Below are positions 8,381 through 18,150 of a stretch of DNA of 52,188 nt, piece after piece; positions within the stretch are counted from its first letter, which is position 1; each line of letters begins with the position of its first letter. The notes beneath the pieces were generated by a model. That model was not told where the DNA came from and made no database searches. It saw nothing but the letters and a program-made list of their open reading frames with translations. A program made the translations under genes and the position numbers. This DNA is from Bacteroidota bacterium (GTDB lineage Bacteria > Bacteroidota > Bacteroidia > Bacteroidales > B39-G9), in the NCBI GenBank assembly GCA_015222055.1, contig JADFUR010000032.1, positions 1-52,188 on the forward strand, in the 5' to 3' direction.

Positions 8381-9658
8381 TTATCTAACAACCGAATTAA
8401 CAATTGAATATCCTATTAATTCGTCGTAGTTTGAACTAAAGTCGCGATAATAAACAGATATTGAATAATCATTTTCAGTTTCAAAATGACTGCCTTCAAT
8501 AAAAGTATCGTCAATTTCATTGCTATTATTTTTTACAAATGCATATTCATAGTCATAATATCCTTGTTTCAAAAGCATTTTTAATTCATACATTTTTCTT
8601 TCATAATTGTATATCATTTTATTTTGCTTTGTGCAATTCCAATTTGATAGTTGACCAAAAACATACAAGTTCCCATCAATAAAAGGTTGCTCAAAAGGTA
8701 ATGTGAAATATACATACACATAATCTGCATCTAACTCATCGCCGTGCCCGTCAACATTTTTTATTATATATCTGCCGTTTAAATCTTTATTAAAAAAATA
8801 TCGCAGAAAAGTTCGTTTCCTATCAGTCGCCAATTCAATATGATAATAAGGTTCAATATATTGGATTGTATTTATATATTCTGTTTTATATTTTAATGTT
8901 TTTATATCAAAACTTCTATATTCGTTACCTCCAGAAAACACGTTGTTTTCATCATAATCATAAATCAGAATATTGTCTTTAATAAATAATGGTTTAAGAG
9001 TTTTAATTGCATTATCATCTCTATTGTTTTGCTTAATAATAATTTTTAAGCTGTTAAAAGGATCTTCAATTGGAAAATCGTTGTGGATTATTGAAAAATC
9101 AATTTCATGGCTTGTGTCGTAATATTCAACTAAGCTAGGTTTTTTTACAACAGCATTAATATTTACCTGTTGCTCTAAAATGGAAAAACGTCTCATGAAA
9201 ACTATACTTTCTTTATTGTAATCCTCATAAACCTTTAGAATATAATTGCCAGATAGTTTTAAACGAATGTCGTTATTCGGTATTGTTAAAGAATAATGGG
9301 TGTATTTAAATGTTGTATTAATTGAAAAGTCATAATCATTAATTGGATTGTCGTTAAACCCTTCAATATAATCGAAAGGCATAATATTTGATTCTGTCCA
9401 GTCTGAATTACAATGTATTATTGTGTACGAATAATTATTTGTTGTGCTGTCTAAATCATCAAAACTTAATTTTAAAATATCGTTGCTGTTGAGATTAATT
9501 AATGGATAAGATAATTCCCAACCTTGTTTATAAAGCAACACCGTTTTAATATTTTTTTTATTAATTTCGTTTTTGTAAACAAAATTAATACTGTCGTCTG
9601 ATTTGCAGTTTAGTGCAGAAAGAATAATTAAAAAAAAGAATATTAAATTTTTTTGCAT
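8381..9658 (-). CDS. Type IX secretion system plug protein (DUF5103 family)
   Basis: This 425-residue exported protein matches the DUF5103 / T9SS plug family in length and layout. An N-terminal signal sequence ends in SALNC, possibly an atypical lipobox. The characteristic segments GWELSYPLINLNSNDILKLSFDDL and YSYTIIHCNSDWTES follow, then beta-sandwich domains, and a C-terminal starch-binding-like fold (about 325-400) contains NLYVFGQLSNWNC. The family protein is thought to close the SprA translocon channel at the outer membrane during T9SS export. This fits the GH5 protein with a T9SS tail at 709-2919. It is a single gene on the minus strand. Confidence 0.85.
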   Translation of the reverse strand: MQKNLIFFFLIILSALNCKSDDSINFVYKNEINKKNIKTVLLYKQGWELSYPLINLNSNDILKLSFDDLDSTTNNYSYTIIHCNSDWTESNIMPFDYIEGFNDNPINDYDFSINTTFKYTHYSLTIPNNDIRLKLSGNYILKVYEDYNKESIVFMRRFSILEQQVNINAVVKKPSLVEYYDTSHEIDFSIIHNDFPIEDPFNSLKIIIKQNNRDDNAIKTLKPLFIKDNILIYDYDENNVFSGGNEYRSFDIKTLKYKTEYINTIQYIEPYYHIELATDRKRTFLRYFFNKDLNGRYIIKNVDGHGDELDADYVYVYFTLPFEQPFIDGNLYVFGQLSNWNCTKQNKMIYNYERKMYELKMLLKQGYYDYEYAFVKNNSNEIDDTFIEGSHFETENDYSISVYYRDFSSNYDELIGYSIVNSVVR

Positions 9659-9895
9659 TTTTTTATAGCTTATAAAATATGTGTTAAATTAATAAATTAC
9701 TATTGATTAAACATAATAATTCTAACATTTTTTATATTCTTGATATTGTTTTCTTACACAAAGATATATTTATATATTTTTAGTTTCACCTTTTGAAATG
9801 TTCGAATTTTTTATAATTTTAAAAAATTATAATTGATTTTTTTAATTAATGAATATGTCGTTGCATGAAATTATTTTATAATTAATAAGAAAAAC

Positions 9896-9901
9896 AGGGA
9901 G
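9896..9901 (+). promoter_or_regulatory. Shine-Dalgarno sequence of the hybrid histidine kinase
   Basis: AGGGAG lies 6 bases before ATG 9908. It is notable because most genes here lack such a sequence, and it supports this start. Confidence 0.6.
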
Positions 9902-9907
9902 ACACAT

Positions 9908-12658
9908 ATGGAATTGGCCATTAACTTAAAAGGAAAGGTGATTTTTTCATTCCTTTTTTTAATAATTTTTTCACAATCATTGATGGCTGATAAGTTTGTC
10001 TATAAAGATGGTCAAATATTAAGTACAGAAGAAAGAGAATGGCTTAAACAAAACAAAATAATACGAGTAGCACCCGATCCGAGTTACCCGCCAATTGAAT
10101 TTTTTGACAAAAATGGAAAATATTCAGGTATTTCTGCTGATTTTTTTAAAATTATTGAAGAGAAATTAAATATAAAGTTCAAATATATTCAGTGTGAAAA
10201 TTGGAACGAGATTATTAATAAGGCTAAAAGAAGAGAAGTTGATATTCTTTCTGCTGCAACTCAAACGAAAGAACGTTCAGAGTATATGTTGTTCTCAATA
10301 CCATATTTGAAGTTCCCCGGAGTAATTATTACAAGAAAGAATTCAACAAAATATAATTCATTATCAAAACTAAAGAATAAAAAGCTTGCAATTGTTTCAG
10401 GATATTGTTGGCAGGAATTTGTGTCAAATGATTACCCCGAAATTCAAATTTTAACGGTTAATAATGCAGTAAATGGTCTCGAACAAGTTTCTCTCGGTTC
10501 TGTAGATGCTATGATTTCTAGTTTGCCAATCGCTATTCATTATATAGAAAAAGAGGGCATCACAAACTTATCTGTTGCCGGGAAAACAGAATATTCAATT
10601 AATTTGTCGGTTTTAAGTAGAAAAGACCAGCCAATTTTAAATTCAATAATAGAAAAAACTCTTTCAAGCATATCAGAAAAAGAGAAAAATGAAATATTAA
10701 ATGATTGGATTGCTTTAAATACAAAGATTATTTTAAATAGTGATTTGTTGAATATTTTGATTGCCTTATTATTGCAAGCTTTTTTTATTATAAGTGTTTT
10801 TTTACTTTGGAGATATCATAATAAAAATTTTCTTATTAAGCATCCCAAAGAAAAAGAAGCAAATTATCGAATTCTATTAATAATAGTTTCTCTGTTTATA
10901 TTTCTTGATTTTTTTATTTTGACAAACGAAATTTTTGATTTACCCCATTTTTTGTTTGGAACAAAAAAAACATCTATAAATTACGGAGAGATTATTTTTG
11001 AATCAATACTTGTGTATGTCGTTGGCACCATAATAATGATATATTTTTATAAAAATATTAGATTTAGAATTAAAATGGAAGCCGAATTGCTTGAAAATGA
11101 GGAGAAATACAGAAGTGTATTTGAAAATACAGGTACTGCAACTATTATTGTTGATAATGACATGATTCTTAATATGGTGAATTCGGAATTCGAAAGATTT
11201 TCAGGCTTTTCAAAAAAAGAAATTGAAGGAATAAAAAAATGGACAGAATTCGTAGCTGAAGAAGATTTGGGGAAAATGAAAACATATTACTTAAAGAGAA
11301 AACAGAAAAAAAATAAGCAGTCCAAAGAATATGAATTTTATTTTGTCGATAAAGAGAAGAACCGTAAAAATATTATAATTCAAGTAGCAGAAATTCCAAA
11401 AAATAATCAAGTTATTGCTTCTTTAATAGATATTACTGATTTGAAATATTGTCAAAATGAAATAAAAAAATATAACAACGAATTAGTTTTATTAAACAAA
11501 GAGTGCTTTTTTCAAAACGAAGAATTAATTGTTTCAAAACGAAAAGCGGAAGAAAGCGACTATCTCAAAACTGCATTTTTAACAAATATGTCGCACGAAA
11601 TACGTACACCAATGAATGCAATATTTGGCTTTGCAGAAATGCTTAAAGATACTAGTATCTCTTCATCAGATAGAAAAATATTTATTGAAACTATTGAGAC
11701 AAGTTGCAAAAATTTACTTTCAATTATTAATGACTTAGTAGAAATTTCTAAAATCGAAACAGGACAAATAAAAGAAAAAAGCAATAATTTTTATATCAAT
11801 GATTTGTTTAGGGAGATTTTTGGACATTTTAATTCGATTGTTAACGAAAATATTGAGCTAAATTATTTTGCCGAATTGCCTTATTATGACAGTTCTATAA
11901 ATATGGATAAAGAAAAATTAAATCAAATATTGTCTAATTTAATTAGCAATGCAATAAAGTTTACTAAAAAAGGGCATGTTAATTTTGGATATACTTTGAA
12001 ATCAAATTTTATTGAGTTCTATGTTGAAGATACAGGGATTGGAATTAAACCACAAGAGAAAGAACTAATATTTGAACGCTTCAGACAAGTCGAGAATTAT
12101 ACTAAAAAAGTATATCAAGGAAACGGTTTGGGATTAGCTATTTCGAAAGGATTGGTGGCGTTTTTAGGAGGACGAATTTGGTTGGAATCGGAAATTAATA
12201 AGGGGTCAAAATTTTATTTTACAATACCAAAAAAACAAGCAGATCAAAATAATTCGCAAGCAAATCAAATTTTGGCAAAAGGAAAAGCCGAAAAAATTAA
12301 TAATAAAAAGATTTTAGTCGTTGAAGATAATGATTTAAATTATATGTATGTTGAGGCTTTATTGTCTGAAACAAATATAACATTTGTTCGTGCAAATGAT
12401 GGAAAAAAAGCTGTTTATATGGTTGAGACATTTCCTGATATTGATTTAGTTTTAATGGATATTAAAATGCCAATAATGAACGGTTTTGAGGCAACTAAAA
12501 TAATAAAGCAGCACAAAAAAGACTTGCCAATAATTGCAGTTACTGCTTATGCATTGAGTGAAGATAGGGATAAAGCAATTAAATTGGGGTTCGATAATTA
12601 TATAGTAAAACCTTTTAGTGGAAAACAATTGATAAATGTAATTAATAAATACTTGTAA
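9908..12658 (+). CDS. Hybrid sensor histidine kinase with periplasmic amino-acid-binding-like domain
   Basis: This 916-residue one-protein signalling system has a signal peptide and then a family-3 solute-binding domain (SBP_bac_3, about 45-270: IIRVAPDPSYPPIEFFDKNGK). Transmembrane helices lie near 278-300, 320-345 and 360-385. A PAS domain (about 395-515) and a HisKA domain follow, with His563 in NMSHEIRTPMNAIFGF. The HATPase domain has N, G1 and G2 boxes (LISNAIKFTKKG, EDTGIGI, GNGLGLAISKG). The C-terminal receiver domain has phospho-acceptor Asp851 in LVLMDIKMPIMNG. It probably senses a small amino acid or similar ligand outside the cytoplasmic membrane. No separate response regulator is adjacent. 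It ends 190 bases before nqrA on the same strand; a functional link is not shown. Confidence 0.93.
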   Translation: MELAINLKGKVIFSFLFLIIFSQSLMADKFVYKDGQILSTEEREWLKQNKIIRVAPDPSYPPIEFFDKNGKYSGISADFFKIIEEKLNIKFKYIQCENWNEIINKAKRREVDILSAATQTKERSEYMLFSIPYLKFPGVIITRKNSTKYNSLSKLKNKKLAIVSGYCWQEFVSNDYPEIQILTVNNAVNGLEQVSLGSVDAMISSLPIAIHYIEKEGITNLSVAGKTEYSINLSVLSRKDQPILNSIIEKTLSSISEKEKNEILNDWIALNTKIILNSDLLNILIALLLQAFFIISVFLLWRYHNKNFLIKHPKEKEANYRILLIIVSLFIFLDFFILTNEIFDLPHFLFGTKKTSINYGEIIFESILVYVVGTIIMIYFYKNIRFRIKMEAELLENEEKYRSVFENTGTATIIVDNDMILNMVNSEFERFSGFSKKEIEGIKKWTEFVAEEDLGKMKTYYLKRKQKKNKQSKEYEFYFVDKEKNRKNIIIQVAEIPKNNQVIASLIDITDLKYCQNEIKKYNNELVLLNKECFFQNEELIVSKRKAEESDYLKTAFLTNMSHEIRTPMNAIFGFAEMLKDTSISSSDRKIFIETIETSCKNLLSIINDLVEISKIETGQIKEKSNNFYINDLFREIFGHFNSIVNENIELNYFAELPYYDSSINMDKEKLNQILSNLISNAIKFTKKGHVNFGYTLKSNFIEFYVEDTGIGIKPQEKELIFERFRQVENYTKKVYQGNGLGLAISKGLVAFLGGRIWLESEINKGSKFYFTIPKKQADQNNSQANQILAKGKAEKINNKKILVVEDNDLNYMYVEALLSETNITFVRANDGKKAVYMVETFPDIDLVLMDIKMPIMNGFEATKIIKQHKKDLPIIAVTAYALSEDRDKAIKLGFDNYIVKPFSGKQLINVINKYL

Positions 12659-12848
12659 GGTTTAATATAGTAGAATTTTTTCGAATTTTTAATTCATGCA
12701 TTGCAAACAATTAGTTAATGTTGTTTTGCTTTTTTTGAAATTTATAATAGTTTGTTTTGTATATATTAAAATTATTTCACAAAATTTTATCTTAAAAGAG
12801 ATGGTAAAATTATAATATTTTATTATTTTGATAATAATTGATTAAAAA

Positions 12849-14207
12849 ATGTCAAAATCGAAAACAATAAAAATAAAAAAAGGTTTAAATATAAAGCTTG
12901 AAGGAGAAGCTGAGAAGATTTTTATTAAAGAAGATCTCTCAGAAAGATATGCTGTTAAACCAAGCGATTTTAAAGATGTGTTCCCTAAATTAGATGTTAA
13001 GGTTAATGATGAGGTATTAGCAGGGACACGATTATTTCACGATAAAAAAAATCCTGAAATAGTCTTTGTTTCACCAGTTAGTGGTATAGTTGAAGCCATA
13101 AACCGTGGAGAAAGAAGACGAATTGTTGAAATAATAATTAAAGCAGACTGCGAAATAAAATATGAGCAATTTGAAAAAATTGAACTAGATGCTATTTCTA
13201 AAACTGATTTAGCCGGCAATTTACTCAAAGCCGGATTGTGGCCTTTTATTCAGCAAAAACCTTTCAACCTTATTGCAAACCCTGAGGATAAACCAAAAGC
13301 GATTTTTATTTCAGGATTTGATACTTCTCCTTTAGCACCCGATTATGATTATATTTTACACGATGAGAAAAAATTTTTTCAAAAAGGTATTGATGTTATG
13401 TCAAAATTTGTTTCTGATAAAATACATTTAGGAGTAAATTCGCAATTTCCTATTTCTAAATTATATACTCAGCTTAAAGGTGTCGAAATTCATGAGTTTA
13501 TTGGACCTCATCCTACTGGAAATGTCGGAATTCAAATTCATCATATTAATCCAATCAATAAAGATGAAAAGGTTTGGTTTGTTAATCCTCAAGATGTTGT
13601 GACAATTGGTAGATTCGCAGAGAAAGGTATTTATGACGCATCAAAAATTGTTGCTTTATGTGGCTCTGAAATACTTAAACCCCGATATTATAAAATCATT
13701 AATGGTACATCTATTAAAAATATGATTAAGCAAAATATTACTGATAACAAATTGCGATTTATTAGCGGAAATGTATTAACAGGAAAAAAAATACAACCCG
13801 ATGGATATCTGGGTTTTTATGATTCACAAGTAACAGTAATACCCGAAGGCGATAAATACAAATTTATGGGATGGGCTGCACCAGGATTTAAGAAATATAG
13901 CAATTCGCGAACGTTTTTATCTTCTTTATTGCCACGCAAAAAATATAAATTAGACACTAACTTAAATGGTGAGGAAAGAGCTTTTGTTTTAACCGGACAA
14001 TACGAAAAAGTATTACCCATGAATATTTTTCCGGTTTTCCTTTTAAAAGCAATACTTGCAAACGATATCGAAAAAATGGAGAAATTAGGTATATATGAAG
14101 TGTGTGAAGAAGATTTCGCTTTGTGTGAGTTTGTATGCTCTTCAAAAATAGAAGTACAATCAATAATTAGCAAAGGTATTGATATGATGATTAAAGAAAA
14201 TAGTTAA
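12849..14207 (+). CDS. nqrA: Na+-translocating NADH:quinone reductase subunit A
   Basis: NqrA is the peripheral subunit of the six-subunit Na+-pumping NADH:ubiquinone/menaquinone oxidoreductase and helps form the quinone site. The 452-residue length is typical. Family features include the opening IKIKKGLNIKLEGEAE, the FVSPVSGIVEAINRGERRR lipoyl-like hammerhead motif, and FIGPHPTGNVGIQIHHINPI in the middle. The gene starts the nqr locus and is followed by nqrB after only 2 bases. The 190-base upstream gap is AT-rich and should hold the operon promoter, although I could not fix it. Confidence 0.96.
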   Translation: MSKSKTIKIKKGLNIKLEGEAEKIFIKEDLSERYAVKPSDFKDVFPKLDVKVNDEVLAGTRLFHDKKNPEIVFVSPVSGIVEAINRGERRRIVEIIIKADCEIKYEQFEKIELDAISKTDLAGNLLKAGLWPFIQQKPFNLIANPEDKPKAIFISGFDTSPLAPDYDYILHDEKKFFQKGIDVMSKFVSDKIHLGVNSQFPISKLYTQLKGVEIHEFIGPHPTGNVGIQIHHINPINKDEKVWFVNPQDVVTIGRFAEKGIYDASKIVALCGSEILKPRYYKIINGTSIKNMIKQNITDNKLRFISGNVLTGKKIQPDGYLGFYDSQVTVIPEGDKYKFMGWAAPGFKKYSNSRTFLSSLLPRKKYKLDTNLNGEERAFVLTGQYEKVLPMNIFPVFLLKAILANDIEKMEKLGIYEVCEEDFALCEFVCSSKIEVQSIISKGIDMMIKENS

Positions 14208-14209
14208 GC

Positions 14210-15349
14210 ATGAAATCGTTAAGAAAATATATTGATAGAATAAAACCGAATTTTCATGAGGGTGGCAAATATGAAAAATTGCAATCTACTTTTGAAGCTT
14301 TTGAAGCTTTCCTTTTTGTGCCAAACAAGACTTCTCAAATAGGAACTCACATTCACGATGCTATAGATATGAAAAGAACTATGGCTATTGTTGTTTTTGC
14401 ATTGTTACCGGCAACGCTTTTTGGTATTTATAATATTGGTTATCAGCATTTTGTTTCTACTAGTGAAATTTATTCTGTTGATTTTTGGCAAATATTTTGG
14501 TTCGGATTTATCGAATTCCTTCCTCTTGTTGTTGTTTCATATGTTGTTGGTTTGACAATTGAATTTGCTTCGGCTCAAATAAAAGGGCACAAAGTAAACG
14601 AAGGTTATCTTGTTACTGGTATGCTCATTCCTTTAATTATGCCTATTGGCGTTCCTTTATGGATGCTTGCTGTTGCAACCGCTTTTGCTGTAATTTTGGG
14701 CAAAGAAGTTTTTGGCGGAACAGGTATGAATATTTTTAATCCGGCTTTACTTGCACGAGCGTTTATATTTTTTTCATACCCATCAAAAATGTCAGGTACA
14801 AATGTATGGATAGCTGATAAACCTGATGCTTTTTCTGGTGCAACACCTTTATCAAATATTGCTTTGGGAAATATAAATATCCCTGATTTTTACGATTTAT
14901 TTTTTGGTTTTATTCCGGGCTCTGTTGGCGAAACATCCACATTTTGCATATTGATTGGTGCATTAATATTATTGATTACAGGCATTGCGAGTTTTAAGAT
15001 TATGTTTTCTGTATTTCTCGGTGGCTATTGTATGTCGCTTATTGTAAATTTGACAAACATAACTTTTTATTCACAAATACCAGCTTTCGAGCAGTTACTT
15101 CTAGGTGGCTTTGCTTTTGGAGCAGTATTTATGGCGACCGACCCTGTTACAGGAAGTCAAACAAAAGTGGGTAAATATATTTACGGATTTTTAATTGGAT
15201 TGCTAGCAATTTTAATTAGAGTTGTTAATCCTGCATATCCTGAAGGAATGATGTTCGCAATATTAATAATGAATTTACTTGCTCCATTAATCGATTACTA
15301 TGTAGTTCACGCTAATATTAACAAAAGACTAAAACGATTGAAAATTTAG
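14210..15349 (+). CDS. nqrB: Na+-translocating NADH:quinone reductase subunit B
   Basis: NqrB is the large membrane subunit (379 residues, about ten helices) that carries riboflavin and a covalently bound FMN. The FMN attachment site is visible as PDAFSGATPLSNIA, with Thr212 as the expected phosphoester-linked residue. Other family motifs include GKEVFGGTGMNIFNPALLARAF and GAVFMATDPVTGSQT. FMN is attached by the ApbE encoded downstream. The N-terminus is somewhat shorter than in Vibrio. It sits directly behind nqrA. Confidence 0.96.
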   Translation: MKSLRKYIDRIKPNFHEGGKYEKLQSTFEAFEAFLFVPNKTSQIGTHIHDAIDMKRTMAIVVFALLPATLFGIYNIGYQHFVSTSEIYSVDFWQIFWFGFIEFLPLVVVSYVVGLTIEFASAQIKGHKVNEGYLVTGMLIPLIMPIGVPLWMLAVATAFAVILGKEVFGGTGMNIFNPALLARAFIFFSYPSKMSGTNVWIADKPDAFSGATPLSNIALGNINIPDFYDLFFGFIPGSVGETSTFCILIGALILLITGIASFKIMFSVFLGGYCMSLIVNLTNITFYSQIPAFEQLLLGGFAFGAVFMATDPVTGSQTKVGKYIYGFLIGLLAILIRVVNPAYPEGMMFAILIMNLLAPLIDYYVVHANINKRLKRLKI

Positions 15350-15382
15350 ATTTATGATTTTATTTAAAAAAATATTAATAAG

Positions 15383-15459
15383 ATTAAACTTTAGCCTTTA
15401 AACTTTAATCTTTAGCCTTTAGTCTTTAATCTTTAGTCTTTAAACTTTATACTATAATG
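15383..15459 (+). repeat. Perfect-period heptamer array (TTTANNC) ending in the nqrC start codon
   Basis: After ATTAAAC (15383) come nine consecutive 7-base units: TTTAGCC, TTTAAAC, TTTAATC, TTTAGCC, TTTAGTC, TTTAATC, TTTAGTC, TTTAAAC and TTTATAC. A tenth unit, TATAATG, contains the nqrC ATG (15457-15459). The register is unbroken. The array fills most of the 107-base nqrB-nqrC gap. Confidence 0.9.
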
Positions 15460-16164
15460 AAAAAACAAAGTAATTTATATATAATAATTTATGCATCAAT
15501 ATTGGTTATTGTTGTTGCTGCTGTTCTTTCAATTATTTCAACTACCTTAAAGCCTGTTCAGAGTAAGAATATAGAGTTAGAAAAGAAACAAAATATTCTT
15601 TATTCAATTAATATTAACAGTAATATGAAAGATGTGGAACAATTATATGAAAAACATATAAGAGCTTCATATATAATAAATTATAAAGGAGAAAGAGTGA
15701 GTGGAAATGCTTTTAATATTGATTTAAGACAAGAAAAATTGAAATCTATTGAGGAACAAAAATTACCTGTTTATGAAAGTAAATTAGATAATGGGGACAA
15801 AAAAATAATTATTCCTCTTTCAGGAAAAGGTTTGTGGGGATCTATTTGGGGATATATTTCTTTTAATGATGATAATAACACCGTCTATGGTGTGAAATTT
15901 AATCATGAAGGAGAAACACCTGGTCTCGGGGCACAAATTGCTACACCAAATTTTCAAAAACAATTTATAGGGAAACAAATTTTCAATTCGAACAAAAAAT
16001 TTGTCTCAATAAAATTAATAAAAGCAAAACATGAAAGTAATAATATTTATCAAGTAGATGCTATTTCTGGTGGTACAATTACAAGCAAAGGACTTGAAAA
16101 AATGCTAAGAAATTGTATTGCTTGCTATGAAATTTTTTTAATTGAAAATAAGAACTTAAAGTAA
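15457..16164 (+). CDS. nqrC: Na+-translocating NADH:quinone reductase subunit C
   Basis: NqrC (235 residues) has one N-terminal membrane helix (about 7-28) and a periplasmic FMN-binding domain. The flavinylation motif reads VDAISGGTITSKGLEKML, with Thr207 as the expected FMN-linked residue; Gly replaces the more common Ala just before it. GEKGxxG-like family features appear as HEGETPGLGAQIATP, followed by the segment containing FIGKQIF. The start codon lies inside a heptamer repeat array, so changes in copy number would alter only the upstream leader. Confidence 0.94.
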   Translation: MKKQSNLYIIIYASILVIVVAAVLSIISTTLKPVQSKNIELEKKQNILYSININSNMKDVEQLYEKHIRASYIINYKGERVSGNAFNIDLRQEKLKSIEEQKLPVYESKLDNGDKKIIIPLSGKGLWGSIWGYISFNDDNNTVYGVKFNHEGETPGLGAQIATPNFQKQFIGKQIFNSNKKFVSIKLIKAKHESNNIYQVDAISGGTITSKGLEKMLRNCIACYEIFLIENKNLK

Positions 16165-16466
16165 AAGTTTCTTTTTATATAGAAAATAATGAAACATACA
16201 GCTGAAACATAAATGACTAAAGAAAATTACGAATTAGGAATTACGAGTTGTAATTTAAACACATAAGGGAATTATTATATAATGAAATTTAAAACTTAAA
16301 ATTAGGAATTAATGTGTAATGACTTAATGATAATGACAAGGCAATATAAAAATCCCAATATTAATAAAATATGAGTAACAAGCATGTAAGAATTTTGTTA
16401 ATCCTGTAAATCCTGTCAAAGAACAATGAAAGAATTATAAGATTATGTAATATTAAGAATAAATAA
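16165..16466. repeat. Intergenic mosaic of dispersed repeats between nqrC and nqrD
   Basis: No gene is visible in these 302 bases. They hold repeats of the AATTACGAATTAGGAATTACG type (about 16225-16250), a 24-base block (16267-16290) found identically at 41124-41147, and the unit AATCCTGTAAATCCTGTCA (16400-16420), a phrase I associate with Bacteroidota intergenic repeats. Such long filler inside an nqr operon is unusual. A terminator or second promoter here cannot be excluded. Confidence 0.6.
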
Positions 16467-17111
16467 ATGAAAAATATAGAGCCGTTATTCTCAAAAAATA
16501 ATTTAAAACTTATAACCAATCCTATAAGTAAAGATAATCCTATTACTGTTCAGGTTATTGGTATTTGTTCAGCTTTGGCTGTTACTGCTCAAATTAAACC
16601 TGCAGTAATTATGACATTTTCTGTTATGTTTGTTTTAGCTCTGTCAAATGTTATTATTTCTTTTTTACGAAAGACTATACCATCTCGAATTAGAATTATT
16701 GTTCAGTTGACAGTAGTTGCAAGCTTAGTTATTATTGTTAACGAGTTGTTAAAAGCATATTTTTTTGATGTAAGTAAACAATTATCGGTTTTTGTTGGTT
16801 TGATTATTACAAACTGCATAATAATGGGTAGACTCGAAGCTTTTGCATTGACAAATAAGCCTTGGCTTGCCTTTCTAGATGGAATAGGAAATTCTTTAGG
16901 TTACGGCGTTCTTTTAATAATTGTATCATTTTTTAGAGAGCTTTTAGGTTCGGGTACAATTTGGGGATTTCAGGTTATACCGGAGTGTTTTTATAATTTG
17001 GGATATGAAAATAACGGTTTAATGATTTTGCCACCAATGGCATTAATCACTATTGGTATTATTATTTGGATTCAACGGAGTAAGAATAAAAATTTAATAG
17101 AGGAGAAATAA
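16467..17111 (+). CDS. nqrD: Na+-translocating NADH:quinone reductase subunit D
   Basis: NqrD is a 214-residue protein with about six membrane helices. It pairs with NqrE in an inverted-topology dimer and shares an iron site through conserved cysteines. The family pattern is clear: [23 protein letters not shown] with its early Cys, then [12 protein letters not shown], and [14 protein letters not shown]. It is one base from nqrE, so the two are translated from the same message. Confidence 0.96.
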   Translation: MKNIEPLFSKNNLKLITNPISKDNPITVQVIGICSALAVTAQIKPAVIMTFSVMFVLALSNVIISFLRKTIPSRIRIIVQLTVVASLVIIVNELLKAYFFDVSKQLSVFVGLIITNCIIMGRLEAFALTNKPWLAFLDGIGNSLGYGVLLIIVSFFRELLGSGTIWGFQVIPECFYNLGYENNGLMILPPMALITIGIIIWIQRSKNKNLIEEK

Positions 17112-17112
17112 T

Positions 17113-17730
17113 ATGGAAAATCTATTTAATATTTTTGTTAAATCAATATTTGTTGACAATCTTGTTTTTTCCACATTTTTAGGAATGTGCTCTTATCTGG
17201 CAGTCTCAAAAACAGTTAAAACTTCAACGGGTTTAGGCATTGCTGTTGTTTTTGTTCTTACAATTACTGTTCCTGTCAATTATCTGCTTGAAAATTACAT
17301 ATTAAAGCAAGGTGCTTTGTCGTGGCTCAATAGTAGTTTTGCAGATGTCGATTTAAGCTTCTTAAGTTTTATTATGTTCATCGCAGTAATTGCATCAATG
17401 GTTCAATTAGTTGAGATGATTATTGAAAAATATTCTCCAACATTATACAGCCAGCTAGGAATTTTTTTACCATTAATTGCTGTTAATTGTGCAATTTTGG
17501 GAGGCTCTTTATTTATGCAGCAAAAACAATTTAACACAATAGGCGAAGCAACTGTATATGGTTTTGGCTCAGGCATTGGTTGGCTTTTTGCTATTATTAC
17601 GCTGGCAGCAATACGCGAAAAATTAACGTATTCAAATGTGCCTGCTCCATTAAGAGGACTCGGCATTACTTTTATTGTTACAGGATTAATGGCCATGGCT
17701 TTTATGGGCTTTATGGGCATTAAGTTGTGA
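17113..17730 (+). CDS. nqrE: Na+-translocating NADH:quinone reductase subunit E
   Basis: NqrE is a 205-residue, six-helix membrane protein homologous to NqrD and RnfA. Motifs include [32 protein letters not shown] and the helix [19 protein letters not shown]. Cysteines in the first and later helices are the expected iron ligands shared with NqrD. A GAGGAG sequence just before the start is a better Shine-Dalgarno than most genes here have. It is separated from nqrF by a 417-base gap. Confidence 0.96.
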   Translation: MENLFNIFVKSIFVDNLVFSTFLGMCSYLAVSKTVKTSTGLGIAVVFVLTITVPVNYLLENYILKQGALSWLNSSFADVDLSFLSFIMFIAVIASMVQLVEMIIEKYSPTLYSQLGIFLPLIAVNCAILGGSLFMQQKQFNTIGEATVYGFGSGIGWLFAIITLAAIREKLTYSNVPAPLRGLGITFIVTGLMAMAFMGFMGIKL

Positions 17731-18106
17731 GATTGTTATGTTTAAAAGTGTTGCTGCTTTTTTGTAAATGATTGAAATTTATGAGGAATACTATAAAATG
17801 GATATATTGTTATATTGTTAAATGGTTAATACGTTTCCGACTTTTGACTGATTGTTATAAACGCACCCTGATACGCTCCGTTACAGGATAAATTACTGGG
17901 CAGTCATGGGAATGATTATATAAAGAAATTGGAAATTAGAAACTCACTATAACATTTCTATTTTTTGCATGTTGAATTTAACACGTAAACAACTAAAAAC
18001 GAGCACAATATAAAAACACAAACAGGTGAAATTAATTTAGCAATGTAACAATATAACAATATAACAATTTGACCCAGATTTTAATAAAAATGATGTTTTT
18101 AGTGAG
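17731..18106. repeat. Repeat-rich gap between nqrE and nqrF
   Basis: I see no gene here. Tracts of TATTGTTATATTGTTAAATGG (17810-17832) and tandem TAACAATA units (18041-18071) flank a locally GC-richer, unexplained segment (about 17855-17915) containing ACGCACCCTGATACGCTCCG. The gap passes into the heptamer array that precedes nqrF. Confidence 0.55.
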
Positions 18107-18150
18107 TTTAAACTTTAAATTTTAAACTTTATAACTTTACAAACTTTATG
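18107..18150 (+). repeat. Heptamer-type array ending in the nqrF start codon
   Basis: TTTAAAC, TTTAAAT, TTTAAAC, TTTATAAC, TTTACAAAC and TTTATG follow one another, with the nqrF ATG (18148) in the last unit. The unit length drifts from 7 to 9 bases, unlike the strict array at nqrC. Confidence 0.7.

Noticed and set aside
13817-14173. Minus-strand open frame of 118 codons within nqrA
   Set aside because: It lies completely inside a well-supported nqrA frame and has no domain-like features.
18041-18071. CRISPR-like array from the repeated TAACAATA units
   Set aside because: Units are 8-9 bases with no spacers, so this is a simple tandem repeat; no CRISPR repeats or cas genes are present.
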